64,000 nucleotides of DNA from JAHFUI01 sp039931615 (GCA_039931615.1 JBDTRR010000009.1:50266-114265), one strand, 5' to 3'; counted from the first letter of the stretch, positions 7,922-17,264 are shown. Notes: generated by a model from the letters alone, not told the origin. Numbers and translations: made by a program.

Positions 7922-8955
7922 TCGAGTCGGGTTCGCGGTTCCTGAACGCGTGTCGCCGCCTGCCGGTCGATGCGACCCCCGTCTGGTTCATGCGCCAGGC
8001 GGGCCGGTACATGGCCGAGTACCGGGCCCTGCGTGAGCGCTATTCCCTCCTCGAGCTGTGCCGGACGCCAGACCTCGCCACCGAAGTGACGCTGCAACCG
8101 CTCCGCCGCATCGAGGTCGACGCCGCGATTGTCTTCTCCGACCTGCTGCTGCCGCTCGAGCCGATGGGCGTGCGCTTCGATTTCATCAAGGGCGAGGGGC
8201 CGGCAATCGAGAACCCGCTGCGATCGGAAGACGATATCAATCGGGTCCGCCGCTTCGAGCCCCGGGAGGCGCTGGCGCCGGTGCTGGCCGCGATCCGGCA
8301 GATCCAGGGCGAGCTCGGCGGGCGTATCCCGCTGATCGGTTTTGCCGGCGCGCCGTTCACCCTGGCGTCCTATGCGATCGAAGGCGGGCACTCGAGCAAC
8401 TTCGCCCACACCAAGGCACTGATGTATGGGTCGCCCGCCGTCTGGCACCGTCTCTGCGGCCTGCTGGCCGAGATGAGCGCCGAGTACCTGGTTGCGCAAA
8501 TCGAGGCCGGTGTCGACGCGGTGCAGCTGTTCGACTCGTGGGTCGGCGCGCTCAACGCCGACGATTATCGGGAATTCATCCTGCCCCACACCCGCACGAT
8601 TTTCGAACGGCTGCAAGCGTACCCCGTGCCGACCCTCCATTTTGGCGTCGGCACCAGCGCCATCCTCGACCAGCTGCGCGACGCCGGCGGCGACGTGATC
8701 GGCGCCGACTGGCGGATTCCGCTGGACGAGGCCTGGAGCCGGATCGGACCGGATCGCGCCATCCAGGGCAACCTGGATCCGACCGTGCTGCTGGCGCCGC
8801 TGGCCCGGATTTTCGCGGCAACCGACGATGTGCTGGCCCGCGCTGAGGGCCGGCCCGGCCACATCTTCAATCTGGGGCACGGGATTCTTCCCATGACGCC
8901 GATCGAACATGTCCAGGCCGTCGCCCGGTATGTCCACCAGCAGACGCGGACCTGA
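7867..8955 (+). CDS. hemE: Uroporphyrinogen decarboxylase
   Basis: Decarboxylates the four acetate side chains of uroporphyrinogen III to give coproporphyrinogen III in heme synthesis (cytoplasmic). Family hallmarks are PVWFMRQAGRYMAEYRALR near the N-terminus, the active-site aspartate in AAIVFSDLLLPLEPMG, GFAGAPFTLASY and FNLGHGILPMTPIEH at the end. The coordinates use the conventional GTG at 7867 (362 residues). A CTG at 7918 forms a CTGA overlap with the stop of the receiver gene, has AAGG seven bases upstream and would give 345 residues, closer to the family length, so it may be the true start. The protoporphyrinogen oxidase gene follows. Confidence 0.93.
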   Translation: MAGGSRRPRPQPAQGDPLIESGSRFLNACRRLPVDATPVWFMRQAGRYMAEYRALRERYSLLELCRTPDLATEVTLQPLRRIEVDAAIVFSDLLLPLEPMGVRFDFIKGEGPAIENPLRSEDDINRVRRFEPREALAPVLAAIRQIQGELGGRIPLIGFAGAPFTLASYAIEGGHSSNFAHTKALMYGSPAVWHRLCGLLAEMSAEYLVAQIEAGVDAVQLFDSWVGALNADDYREFILPHTRTIFERLQAYPVPTLHFGVGTSAILDQLRDAGGDVIGADWRIPLDEAWSRIGPDRAIQGNLDPTVLLAPLARIFAATDDVLARAEGRPGHIFNLGHGILPMTPIEHVQAVARYVHQQTRT

Positions 8956-9022
8956 CCGGTCCGGCGTCCAGAGACATTCTCCTGGGAAGCACGATGCTCG
9001 AGGATCTCGCGCGATCGGCCCG

Positions 9023-10450
9023 ATGAACCGCGACCCGCTGGCGGTCGACGCGATCGTGATCGGCGGCGGCATCGCCGGCCTGTCGGTCGCCTACGAGCTG
9101 CAGCGGCAGCACGTCCCGTTCGTGGTGCTCGAGCGCAGCGGCCGCGCCGGCGGGGTCATCCTCAGCGAAGACGTCGACGGCTACACGATCGACGCCGGCC
9201 CGGACGCGCTGCTCGTCCAGAAGCCGGACGGCATCAAGCTCTGCGAAGAGCTCGGCCTCGGTCCCGAACTGGTGCCGACCCGTCTGCCGCGGCTCGCCTA
9301 CGTCCAGCGCGGCAACCGGCTGCATCCACTGCCCGCCGCCGCGGTGTTTGGCATTCCGACGCAGCTGAGTGACTTCCTGACCACCCGGCTGTTCTCCTGG
9401 AGGGGCAAGGCGCGCATGGCCGCGGAGCTGTTCGTGCCGCCACGGCGAGACGACGCCGATGAATCGATCGCCAGCTTCATGACCAGACGATTCGGCGCCG
9501 AAGCGACGACCTACCTTGCCGAGCCGCTCCTCGCCGGCATCCATGCCGGCGACGCCGGACGGCTGTCGATGCGGTCACTGTTTCCGCGCCTGGTCGAGAT
9601 CGAGGCCACACACGGCAGTCTCCTGCGCGAGTTCCGAACACGGCAGCCCGATCGGGTGCCGGGCGACGGCGCGTTTCGATCACTGCCCGGCGGGCTGAGC
9701 CAGATGATACGGGCGCTGACCGCCGTGCTCGGCCCGCAGGCGATCCGTTTCAACGCAGCGGTGCGGCGCGTGGCGGCGGGCGGCGGCCACTCGCCTTTCC
9801 AGGTCGAAACCGACGACGGCACGATCCTCACGCCGCGCGCCGTGGTGTGCGCGACACCCGCGTTCACGACCGGGGTGCTGGTGCGGGAGCTCGACGCCGC
9901 CCTGGCTGCATTGTGCGGTGAGATTCCCTATGCCTCGACCGGCACCGTCATCCTGGCGTTCCGCCGGCAGGACATCGGCGCCCGGCTCGACGGCTCCGGT
10001 TTCGTCGTCCCGCGCGTCGAGCAGACCGGAATCCTGGCGGCCTCGTGGCTGTCGTCGAAGTGGCCGCATCGGGCGCCCGCGGACCGCGTGCTGATGCGGA
10101 CGTTCGTCGGCGGTGCGCGCGACCCCCGCGCCCTGGAACGGCCGGACGACGAGCTCGTCGATCTGTCGATCGCCGCGCTGACACCGCTGATCGGCATCAG
10201 CGGCCCGCCGCTGCTGACGCGGGTCTACCGCTGGGAGCGGGCCAGCGCGCAGCATGAAGTCGGGCACGAGCGGCGGATGGCGGCAATCGAGCGATCGCTG
10301 GCGCGCCGGCCGGGGCTGTTCATCACCGGCAGCGGCTTCCGCGGCGTCGGGATACCGGATTGCGTGAAAGACGGGCGCGCGACGGCACAACAGGTGGCGC
10401 GGTATCTGACTGCGGCGCGGCCGGACAGTGCGGCGCCCGAGCGGACGTAG
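9023..10450 (+). CDS. hemY: Protoporphyrinogen oxidase, HemY/HemG flavoprotein type
   Basis: An FAD-dependent oxidase acting on protoporphyrinogen IX or, in the coproporphyrin-dependent route, on coproporphyrinogen III. The N-terminal dinucleotide-binding motif is IVIGGGIAGLSVAYEL, with the FAD ribose contact in VVLERSGRAGGVI. PLLAGIHAGDAGRLSMRSLFPRL is a hallmark of the family, as is the C-terminal FAD motif LFITGSGFRGVGIPDCVKDG. The length is 475 residues from ATG 9023, which begins the Rossmann region without a leader. It lies 67 bases after hemE in the same direction. The usual hemH is not between them. Confidence 0.9.
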   Translation: MNRDPLAVDAIVIGGGIAGLSVAYELQRQHVPFVVLERSGRAGGVILSEDVDGYTIDAGPDALLVQKPDGIKLCEELGLGPELVPTRLPRLAYVQRGNRLHPLPAAAVFGIPTQLSDFLTTRLFSWRGKARMAAELFVPPRRDDADESIASFMTRRFGAEATTYLAEPLLAGIHAGDAGRLSMRSLFPRLVEIEATHGSLLREFRTRQPDRVPGDGAFRSLPGGLSQMIRALTAVLGPQAIRFNAAVRRVAAGGGHSPFQVETDDGTILTPRAVVCATPAFTTGVLVRELDAALAALCGEIPYASTGTVILAFRRQDIGARLDGSGFVVPRVEQTGILAASWLSSKWPHRAPADRVLMRTFVGGARDPRALERPDDELVDLSIAALTPLIGISGPPLLTRVYRWERASAQHEVGHERRMAAIERSLARRPGLFITGSGFRGVGIPDCVKDGRATAQQVARYLTAARPDSAAPERT

Positions 10451-10580
10451 AATTGCGGCCCGGGCGTCAGGAGCGGCAGCCGACTCCGCGCTGGCGTGGC
10501 CTGTCACACGCGCCCGATCTGGTCCACACTGGAGCGGCATCGCGCTTCAGTATCAGCGCCGTTTCCGGATTCCTGACCAT

Positions 10581-11243
10581 ATGCAACTAGCTGTTCGCGG
10601 GTTGATCGTTCTCGTCGCCGCGATGCTGCCGCTCACCACGCTGACCATGGCGGCGGCACAAGCCTCGCGCCCGGGGCCGGCGCTCCCGTCTGACGTCGTC
10701 AAACTGCTGCACGAGATCAGGGCGGCCGACACCGACCTGCTGGCGGTATCGGAAGAGGACGGCCGGTTCCTGCGGGTGCTGGCGGTCACCAGCGGCGCCC
10801 GCCGCGCGCTCGAAATCGGCGGCGCCAGCGGCTACAGCGCGATCTGGATCGGGTTGGCGCTGCGCGAGACCGGCGGCCACCTCACGTCGATCGAGTTCGA
10901 TCCGAAGCGCGCCGGGATCGCGGCGGCCAACATCCGGCGCGCCGGCCTCGCCGATATCGTGACCGTCGTGCCCGGCGATGCGTTCCAGCAGATTCCGCGG
11001 ATCGCCGGCGGGTTCGACTTCGTCTTCCTCGACGCCTGGAAACGGGACTACAAGCGGTTTCTCGACCTGGTCTTCCCGCGGCTGCAGCCGCGCGGCCTGT
11101 TTCTCGCGCACAACGTCGTCAACAAGGAGGCGGAGATGCGTGATTTCCTGACCGCGATCCAGGATCATCCTGCCTTGCTGACGACGATCGTCAAACCGTC
11201 GGGAGAAGGCATGTCGGTCTCGGTGAGACGCCCGCCGCAGTGA
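10581..11243 (+). CDS. SAM-dependent O-methyltransferase with an apparent signal peptide
   Basis: A class I methyltransferase of the caffeoyl-CoA/catechol O-methyltransferase group. The SAM-binding loop is ALEIGGASGYSAIWIGLAL, the acidic ribose contact is in LTSIEFDPKRAGIA and the metal-site strand is FDFVFLDAWKRDYKRFLDL, followed by LAHNVV. Unusually the N-terminus (MQLAVRGLIVLVAAMLPLTT..AAAQ) looks like a signal peptide. SAM is not expected in the periplasm, so either it is a membrane anchor facing the cytoplasm or the start is downstream. The substrate is unknown. Confidence 0.75.
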   Translation: MQLAVRGLIVLVAAMLPLTTLTMAAAQASRPGPALPSDVVKLLHEIRAADTDLLAVSEEDGRFLRVLAVTSGARRALEIGGASGYSAIWIGLALRETGGHLTSIEFDPKRAGIAAANIRRAGLADIVTVVPGDAFQQIPRIAGGFDFVFLDAWKRDYKRFLDLVFPRLQPRGLFLAHNVVNKEAEMRDFLTAIQDHPALLTTIVKPSGEGMSVSVRRPPQ

Positions 11244-11261
11244 TGGGGCCCAGCTGATCTG

Positions 11262-12173
11262 ATGCGTGCCGTCCATATCATCGGGGTGCCTCTGGACCTG
11301 GGGAGCGGCCGCCGCGGGGTCGACATGGGTCCGTCGGCGTTCCGCATCGCCGGACTCGACGAGCGCCTGACGGCGCTTGGCTGCGCGGTCGTCGATCGGG
11401 GTGATCTCCGGGCGCCGATTCCCGAGACGCAGGAAGAGCGGGACGAGCGCAAGAAATACGTGAACGACATCGCCGCGGTGTGCGAGCAGCTCTATCAGAC
11501 GTCGCTGATCTCGCTGGGGGAAGGCGCGCTGCCGCTCGTGCTCGGCGGCGATCACAGCCTCGCCGCCGGGTCGGTCGCGGCGGCCGCCCAATGGGCGCGG
11601 GCGGCGCGGCGGCTGCCGATCGGCCTGATCTGGGTCGATGCGCACGGCGACATGAATACGCCGGCGACCTCGCCGAGCGGCAATGTCCACGGCATGCCGC
11701 TGGCCGCGCTGCTCGGCCCGGAGCCTTCCGAGCTGGCGCAGATCGGCGGATGGTCACCCAAGGTGCTGCCGGCCCAGACCGTCCTCCTCGGCATTCGCAA
11801 CCTGGACGAGCGGGAAAAGACGGCCATTCGTGACGCCGGCGTCCACGTGTTCACGATGAAGGACATCGACCGGCACGGCATCGCCTCGATCGCGGAGCAG
11901 GCGGTAAGCCTGGCCGGCGCCGGCACCGCCGGGATCCACGTCTCGTTCGATCTCGACGCCTGCGATCCGATGATTGCCCCTGGCGTCGGCACGCCGGTCC
12001 GCGGCGGGCTGAACTACCGGGAGGCGCACATGCTGATGGAGATCGTCGCCGACTCCAGATTGCTGACCTCGCTCGACATGGTTGAAGTGAACCCGATCCT
12101 GGACATCCAGAACGCCACGGCGCAGCTCGGAACGGAGCTGGTGCTGTCAGCGCTCGGAATGGAGATCTTGTGA
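11262..12173 (+). CDS. rocF: Arginase
   Basis: Hydrolyses L-arginine to ornithine and urea using a binuclear manganese centre. All metal-binding motifs are visible: LGGDHSLAAG, LIWVDAHGDMN and SFDLDACDP, plus SGNVHGMPLAALLG and the C-terminal signature GLNYREAHMLME. The length of 303 residues and the opening VHIIGVPLDLGSGRRGVDMGPSA are typical of true arginases rather than agmatinases. It starts 18 bases after the methyltransferase gene. A TIGR00300 ornithine cyclodeaminase-like enzyme elsewhere in the window could take ornithine to proline. Confidence 0.92.
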   Translation: MRAVHIIGVPLDLGSGRRGVDMGPSAFRIAGLDERLTALGCAVVDRGDLRAPIPETQEERDERKKYVNDIAAVCEQLYQTSLISLGEGALPLVLGGDHSLAAGSVAAAAQWARAARRLPIGLIWVDAHGDMNTPATSPSGNVHGMPLAALLGPEPSELAQIGGWSPKVLPAQTVLLGIRNLDEREKTAIRDAGVHVFTMKDIDRHGIASIAEQAVSLAGAGTAGIHVSFDLDACDPMIAPGVGTPVRGGLNYREAHMLMEIVADSRLLTSLDMVEVNPILDIQNATAQLGTELVLSALGMEIL

Positions 12174-12205
12174 GCGGCGCCGGCGGGTGGTCGGGGCGCC
12201 GCTGC

Positions 12206-12583
12206 TCACTGCGCCTGGCTGGCTTCGCCGAGCATTTCTTCGAGCGTCTCGACCAGCAGCACCAGTGAATAGGGCTTCTCGATCAGCCGCGTGCGCGCGC
12301 GTTTCTGTTCCAGCTCGGCCGACTCGGACGGCACTCCGGAAAAGATCAGCACCGGAATGTCGTCGGGAACGGCGGAGACGACGTCGCGGCCAGAGCCGCG
12401 CCGCAGCCGCAGGTCGATGACGGCGGCGGTGAGCGAGTATTTCTTCAGCGCCGCCAGCCCTTCGTCGGCGGTCTCCGCCGTCAGGACCTTGAACCCGTGC
12501 ATTTCGAGAAACTTGACGAGGGGGCGTCGAACCGACAGATCATCTTCGACGACGAGTACCTGGCGAGCGTCGACCTTGTCCAT
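12206..12583 (-). CDS. Stand-alone response regulator receiver
   Basis: The 125-residue product is one receiver domain: acidic pocket QVLVVEDDLSVRRPL, phosphoacceptor in AAVIDLRLRRGSGRD, switch serine in VLIFSGVP and lysine in RLIEKPYSLV. No effector domain. It is convergent with arginase and divergent from the DUF2911 gene. The variant ending LRLRRGSGRD is common in ActR/RegA-like and stand-alone receivers. The partner kinase is not in the neighbourhood. Confidence 0.78.
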   Translation of the reverse strand: MDKVDARQVLVVEDDLSVRRPLVKFLEMHGFKVLTAETADEGLAALKKYSLTAAVIDLRLRRGSGRDVVSAVPDDIPVLIFSGVPSESAELEQKRARTRLIEKPYSLVLLVETLEEMLGEASQAQ

Positions 12584-12648
12584 AATAGGGGGGCGGGGCG
12601 CGCGAATGCGCAGACCGGGGCCAGTATATAGCCGAAAGGTGGCAGCGT

Positions 12649-13194
12649 ATGGGGAATGTGCGGTTCCTGACGGTCGCGGCGGTCGGCATCCTGATGGTCG
12701 GCGCGGCGGTGGTCGGCGTCGAGACGCGCCAGGCCCGGCAGCGTGCCAGTCCGCATGAATCGGTCAGCGCGACGATCGACGGCAGCGCGATGACGATCAC
12801 CTACGGCCGGCCCTCGACGCGGGGGCGGATGATCTTCGGGCGCCTCGTCCCGTGGGATCGGGTCTGGTGTCCGGGCGCCGACGAAGCCACGACACTGGAC
12901 AGCGCGCGCCCGCTGCGGATCGGTGGCCTGACGGTGCCGCCCGGCCCGCACACGATCTGGATTCTGCCGACGCCCGACGCGTGGACGCTGGTGGTGAGCC
13001 GGGAATCGAGCGGCTTTCACACCAACTACAATTCGTCCGCCGATCTGGGTCGGGTCGAGATGATCAAGCGCACGGTGGCCGACCCCGTCGAACAATTGAC
13101 GTTTGCGATCGTCAAGAACGCGGCCGGCGGCGGCGGCGCGATCACGATGACGTGGGAGACGACCGAAGCGTCCGTGCCCTTCGCGGTAGAATGA
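12649..13194 (+). CDS. DUF2911 domain protein, exported
   Basis: After an N-terminal hydrophobic segment (residues 5-24) the protein has the features of DUF2911: ITYGRPSTRGRMIFGRLVPWDRVWCPGADEATTL, GPHTIWILPTPDAWTLVVSR and a C-terminal TFAIVKN strand. The family is frequent in Bacteroidota and Acidobacteriota and its function is unknown. The ATG at 12649 is preceded by an AAAGGTGG ribosome-binding sequence. Its 3' end lies just before tRNA-Lys. Confidence 0.8.
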   Translation: MGNVRFLTVAAVGILMVGAAVVGVETRQARQRASPHESVSATIDGSAMTITYGRPSTRGRMIFGRLVPWDRVWCPGADEATTLDSARPLRIGGLTVPPGPHTIWILPTPDAWTLVVSRESSGFHTNYNSSADLGRVEMIKRTVADPVEQLTFAIVKNAAGGGGAITMTWETTEASVPFAVE

Positions 13195-13204
13195 TGGCTG
13201 GCGC

Positions 13205-13276
13205 GACCGGGTAGCTCAGTGGTAGAGCAGCGCACTTTTAATGCGCGGGCCGCGGGTTCGATCCCCGCCCCGGTCA
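13205..13276 (+). tRNA. tRNA-Lys (anticodon TTT)
   Basis: A complete cloverleaf: acceptor GACCGGG/CCCGGTC, D stem GCTC/GAGC, anticodon stem GCGCA/TGCGC around the loop CTTTTAA (anticodon TTT at 13237-13239), and the T arm GCGGGTTCGATCCCCGC. The discriminator is A at 13276 and CCA is encoded at 13277-13279. A TAGAAT hexamer at 13187-13192 could serve as its -10. The stop codon of the TIR gene lies only six bases past the CCA, on the opposite strand. Confidence 0.95.
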
Positions 13277-13284
13277 CCAGACGC

Positions 13285-15522
13285 CTAGCGCTCCGGCTCT
13301 GCTTTCCCCGTCTTCCGAACCCGCCGGCCGAGACGCGCCAGCAGCGCTGCCCGATCGCCACGAAGACGAGGATCATCGGGATTGATGGCGATCTGCGTGT
13401 CGATCAGGCTGAGCGCGGCCGTCCACTGGTCGCGGGCCGCTGCGGTTCGACCGTCGCGTGAAAGCGCCTCGCCATAGGCGAAGCGAAAGACCGCGACGTC
13501 GCGCAGCCAGCCAGGCGGAGCATTCTCCCGGGCAATCAATGGCACCATCAACCTAATGGCGCGGTCGTAAGCCTCGCGCCACGGCTGCGTCATGCTCACC
13601 CGGGCGCGCGCCGATCCGGTCTTGTACCAGAGCACGGCGAGATCGCGCACGAGCACGGGATCCGAAGCGGCGGGAAGCTCGCCCCCGTGGCCGCTCCGCA
13701 GCGTACGCGCTTCGCCAAACAGCGACAGGGCGCGATCGGCGCGGGACTCGGCCAGTGCCAGATCGCCCTGCCGTTCCAGACCAACCGCCAGATCGCGCGC
13801 GGCTTCGCTGTTCCCCGGATCCCGTTTGAACCGATCCCGACGCCCGTCGATCGACCGGTCGAACAGCGTCCGCGCCCGCTTCAGATCGCCGGTCTGCAGC
13901 ATGACGTCGCCAAGGCGTTCGAGACCAATCGACACGTCACGCGCGTAGTCGACCCGCGCCTGGTCGCTCGCATGCGCCCGCTCGAAGAGCTCGAGCGCGC
14001 GCTCGAACCCGGCCACCGAGGCGCTCCACGACCCGGTGACGGCGTATTGCATATCGGCATGACGGCTCAGCGCGTGGCCGAGACTCTGCAGAGCGTTGGC
14101 ATCGTTGGGCGTGGCGCTCGATTGTGCCTCGAACGCGGCGACCACCCTCGCCTGGTCGGCCAGCGCTTCCTGGTGCCGCTCGCTTTCGAGCAGCAGCTCG
14201 GCCCGGTCAGACAAGGCCGACGCCTGCTCCGCTGAAAGCCCAACGCTGGCACCGGTGAGGTACGAGTCGAGAGCCGCGATTGCCGCGTCCTGGGCCGCGC
14301 GCGCTTTGACGATGTCGCCGCGGTCGTATTGTCGCTCGCCGAGGCGCGACCAGAACCGGGCGACGTAATCGGGCCGTTCCGAGCGCGACGCCAGATCCCG
14401 ACCGCGCTCGAGCATTGCCGTCACGTCGCCATCGCTCCCGTTCGTCTCGGCGACGGCAAGGGCCAGGGCTTCGAGCGCACCGAGTCGCTCACCCGTCAGA
14501 TCGCGCGCGCTCGGCAGCGTCGCCAGCCAGGTGGACGGTCGCAGCAGCTGGCGAGCCGTCGGCACGCGCTCCAATGTCGCCAGTCCGTCGCGCGCGCGCG
14601 CGAGCTGCTGAGCGCTGTCCCCGATGGCGCGATACAGGCGCGAGAAGAGCACGAGCAGCCTCCCGCGCTGCAGCTCCAGCACCGGCACGCCGGTTTCCTC
14701 GCGTCCGATCAGCGTCGCGAAGTCGCGCTCGGCGCCGTTGAGCAACTGATGAATCACTTCGCTGGGCACCCCATACTCGTCCCCGAACCGCGCCCCATCG
14801 TCCACCCGTCGCGCCGCCATCTCGATGGCGTTCGACAGACGCGTGCGAGCGGCTTCTGCCGACCGGTATGCGAGCACGGCCGCAATCACGGCGGCCGCCG
14901 CCAACGCCGTCATCACACCGGCGATCCGGCGGACGATCGTCCGGTCGCGACGCTCCGCTTCGAGCTGGCGCTGGGTCAGCTCGGTCAGTCCAACACCGGT
15001 CAGCCCGGCCACCACCTTGAGCTTCGCCAGCTCGAAGCCGTCGCCGGCGGCGCGGACGTCGGCGGCGAGCGGCTCGGGATCGTCTTCCGCGATGACCCGG
15101 CCCGAGTCATCCACCCGCTGGAAGAGTGCGGGTGGAAAGGCACCGTGCGGCGCCCGCTCCCCGTCGAAGCGAATCGGCGCGCCGTCGACGAGGACGGGAA
15201 AGATCCGTCCGCTCCGGCCGAGGGCCTTGAACCGGCGAATCTCCTTGTTGACCCACTCGGACCGCGCCGAGGCGGGACTGCACAACAACACCATCGCTTC
15301 AGAGCGCTCGATCGCGACGGCGAGGGCGGCGTCGAGGCTGCCGCCGGCCTCGGCGTCCGACCGATCGCGAAAGAGCGGCGTGAGGCGCTTGGGGACAGGC
15401 CCGAACCCACGATCGACGCCGCGCAAAGGCCTGGGGATCCGGTAGTGCTCGATCGCACGCTGGAAGCGCTCGCCAATCCCCCGATCGGCACTGGCGTAGC
15501 TGATGAAGGCCCGGTATCGCAC
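13285..15522 (-). CDS. TIR domain-transmembrane-TPR protein
   Basis: Residues 1-160 form a bacterial TIR domain: box-1-like RAFISYASADR, the SDAEAGGSLDAALAVAIERSE region and the predicted catalytic glutamate in SARSEWVNKEIRRF. A hydrophobic helix at about 205-225 (VMTALAAAAVIAAVLAY) would anchor it in the membrane. The remaining 500 residues are helical repeats of TPR type with A-x-L-x-R-x-G-D patterns. TIR domains of this kind often cleave NAD or make cyclic ADP-ribose signals in defence, or act in signalling; which applies here is unknown. It follows the beta-barrel gene by 12 bases, so the pair should be one operon. Confidence 0.8.
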   Translation of the reverse strand: MRYRAFISYASADRGIGERFQRAIEHYRIPRPLRGVDRGFGPVPKRLTPLFRDRSDAEAGGSLDAALAVAIERSEAMVLLCSPASARSEWVNKEIRRFKALGRSGRIFPVLVDGAPIRFDGERAPHGAFPPALFQRVDDSGRVIAEDDPEPLAADVRAAGDGFELAKLKVVAGLTGVGLTELTQRQLEAERRDRTIVRRIAGVMTALAAAAVIAAVLAYRSAEAARTRLSNAIEMAARRVDDGARFGDEYGVPSEVIHQLLNGAERDFATLIGREETGVPVLELQRGRLLVLFSRLYRAIGDSAQQLARARDGLATLERVPTARQLLRPSTWLATLPSARDLTGERLGALEALALAVAETNGSDGDVTAMLERGRDLASRSERPDYVARFWSRLGERQYDRGDIVKARAAQDAAIAALDSYLTGASVGLSAEQASALSDRAELLLESERHQEALADQARVVAAFEAQSSATPNDANALQSLGHALSRHADMQYAVTGSWSASVAGFERALELFERAHASDQARVDYARDVSIGLERLGDVMLQTGDLKRARTLFDRSIDGRRDRFKRDPGNSEAARDLAVGLERQGDLALAESRADRALSLFGEARTLRSGHGGELPAASDPVLVRDLAVLWYKTGSARARVSMTQPWREAYDRAIRLMVPLIARENAPPGWLRDVAVFRFAYGEALSRDGRTAAARDQWTAALSLIDTQIAINPDDPRLRGDRAALLARLGRRVRKTGKAEPER

Positions 15523-15534
15523 GACTCAGCAGCC

Positions 15535-17100
15535 TCAGAATCGCACGCGCGCCTGCGCCGACAAGGTTCGCGACGAGAAGAGGTAGTCGGACACGAGCGT
15601 GGTCAGCTCGGCGCGTACTGCAAACCGATCGCCACCGAGTGCGGTGACGCCGACGCCGAACACGAATGAATCGGGGTCGAACCTGTCGTTGCCGAACGTG
15701 AACCTGGTCGGCGCCTGACGTCGATCCTGCGCGAAGCGCGCCGTCACGAGATGGAAGTCGTCCTTGAACTCACGGCGGTAGTAGCCGGCCACATGCGGGA
15801 TCAGCGCGCCGGCCCGGCCCGAGATCTCGGCGCCCGTCTCGAGCAGCACCGAGGTGCGAGACTGCTCGTCGAACGCGAGCTCGAATCCGATCGGGCCGCC
15901 CAGCGAGCGCGTGACCGGTACCGGGACCGGATCCGCGAACGACACCGGGACGACCGGGTTCGCGACGGTGCTGCGGCCGGTCTCGACAAACGCGTCGGTC
16001 GAGGCGCGAGAGACGGTCAGGATCGCCCGGGGTCCCACCGTCACGAATGCGTTGCCGAGGCTGGCACCGCCCCGCACCGAGAAGCTGGTTTCGCGAATCG
16101 TATTGATGCCGCGCAATGTACCCGCGAAGATGTCGTCGACCGGTCGGCCGGTCCCGTCGATCAGCACGCCATTCACCAACGAGAGCGGCGTCGACGCTTC
16201 GATCGCACACACACTTCTCGCGTACTCGTGATGGTGGCGCGACCAGCCGAACGTGGCGTCCATGAACCCGGCCGATCCCCCCACTCCGGCGAAGCCGCCG
16301 AGACGAGTCGATTCCTGCTCGAAGGTGCCGGGGTTCGACAGACCGCCGCACACGCTGGCACGAACCGAGTCTTGACCCAACAGCGTGCGTGATGCCGAAT
16401 CCGCGCGGCTGTCCAGAAGCGCGCCGAAACGGGTGAACTCGGCGTCCTGCTGGGTCCGTCCGAACCAGCCGCCGACAATCGTGCCGCCGCGCAGGTAGTC
16501 CAGACCGATCGAGAACCCCTTGACGTTGGATTGATAACCGGCCTCGTAGCTCGTGTCGACGCGGTCGCGCCAATCGAACTCGAGCTCGCCGAAGACGCCC
16601 GGTCCCTCCGGCGCCTCAGGCGCGGAGGTGAGGCTCGAGGATGAGGCCGCCTGCACGAAAGCGAGTTCGACGGACTTCGCCGGCTGCTTCTTGGGTGGCG
16701 CCGCCAGCCGCTGATCGATCCGCCGGCGCGCCAGCCTGAATTGCGTCACCGTCTTGGTGGCCTGCAGGGTGTTGAGACCGCCGCCCAGCGAAGAGGCCGA
16801 GTTCACGGCACTGGGGCCGCAGATCGCACGGAGCTCGTTGCCGATCTGTGGCCCGAAACGCTTCAACGCAGCCTCGACGACCTGGCCATTCGGGACATCC
16901 GGCCGCGGCGCGTCGCCCAGCAGCGCGAGGCATCCCGCGGCATCTCCGAGCGCCAGCAGCCTCTGCAGTTCGGCGTCCAGGCTCGGCGGCGGCGCCTTGA
17001 GGGGAGTCTGGGCGAACGCCGCTGTGCCGATGAAGGTTGCGCAGACGATGGGCAGAAGAAGCTGAAGGACACTCTTCGTCGGAATCGGTGAGCCGGACAT
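15535..17100 (-). CDS. Outer-membrane beta-barrel (autotransporter-like) protein
   Basis: The ATG at 17100 has a strong GGAGG seven bases upstream and opens a signal peptide (LLLPIVCATFIGTAAFAQ). Residues 30-170 are helical, with four cysteines in the protein. From about residue 190 the sequence alternates in the manner of a 12-14-strand barrel (GELEFDWRDRVDTSYEAGY, FSIGLDYLRGGTIVGGWFG) and ends LSAQARVRF, a terminal phenylalanine typical of BAM-assembled barrels. It resembles autotransporter beta-domains, but the passenger is short. It is the first gene of the operon with the TIR protein, an odd pairing. Confidence 0.65.
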   Translation of the reverse strand: MSGSPIPTKSVLQLLLPIVCATFIGTAAFAQTPLKAPPPSLDAELQRLLALGDAAGCLALLGDAPRPDVPNGQVVEAALKRFGPQIGNELRAICGPSAVNSASSLGGGLNTLQATKTVTQFRLARRRIDQRLAAPPKKQPAKSVELAFVQAASSSSLTSAPEAPEGPGVFGELEFDWRDRVDTSYEAGYQSNVKGFSIGLDYLRGGTIVGGWFGRTQQDAEFTRFGALLDSRADSASRTLLGQDSVRASVCGGLSNPGTFEQESTRLGGFAGVGGSAGFMDATFGWSRHHHEYARSVCAIEASTPLSLVNGVLIDGTGRPVDDIFAGTLRGINTIRETSFSVRGGASLGNAFVTVGPRAILTVSRASTDAFVETGRSTVANPVVPVSFADPVPVPVTRSLGGPIGFELAFDEQSRTSVLLETGAEISGRAGALIPHVAGYYRREFKDDFHLVTARFAQDRRQAPTRFTFGNDRFDPDSFVFGVGVTALGGDRFAVRAELTTLVSDYLFSSRTLSAQARVRF

Positions 17101-17264
17101 GTCGATCCTCCGTGCGGTTGAATGGCCGTCAGCCCGGATACTTTCCAAGCAGCCGATCCGGCCAGACCGGATACGACATCTACAATGACAACGCTGGCAA
17201 CGCGCGTCTTGCACATCAGATGGCGATGGATGATGAAGGCGGCTGCCGCCAAGTCGTCAGTCCG

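Noticed and set aside
13205..13285. Direct repeat of the tRNA-Lys 3' end marking an island boundary
   Set aside because: I could not find a second copy of the T-arm and acceptor sequence near 17.1-17.3 kb, so no attachment site is claimed.
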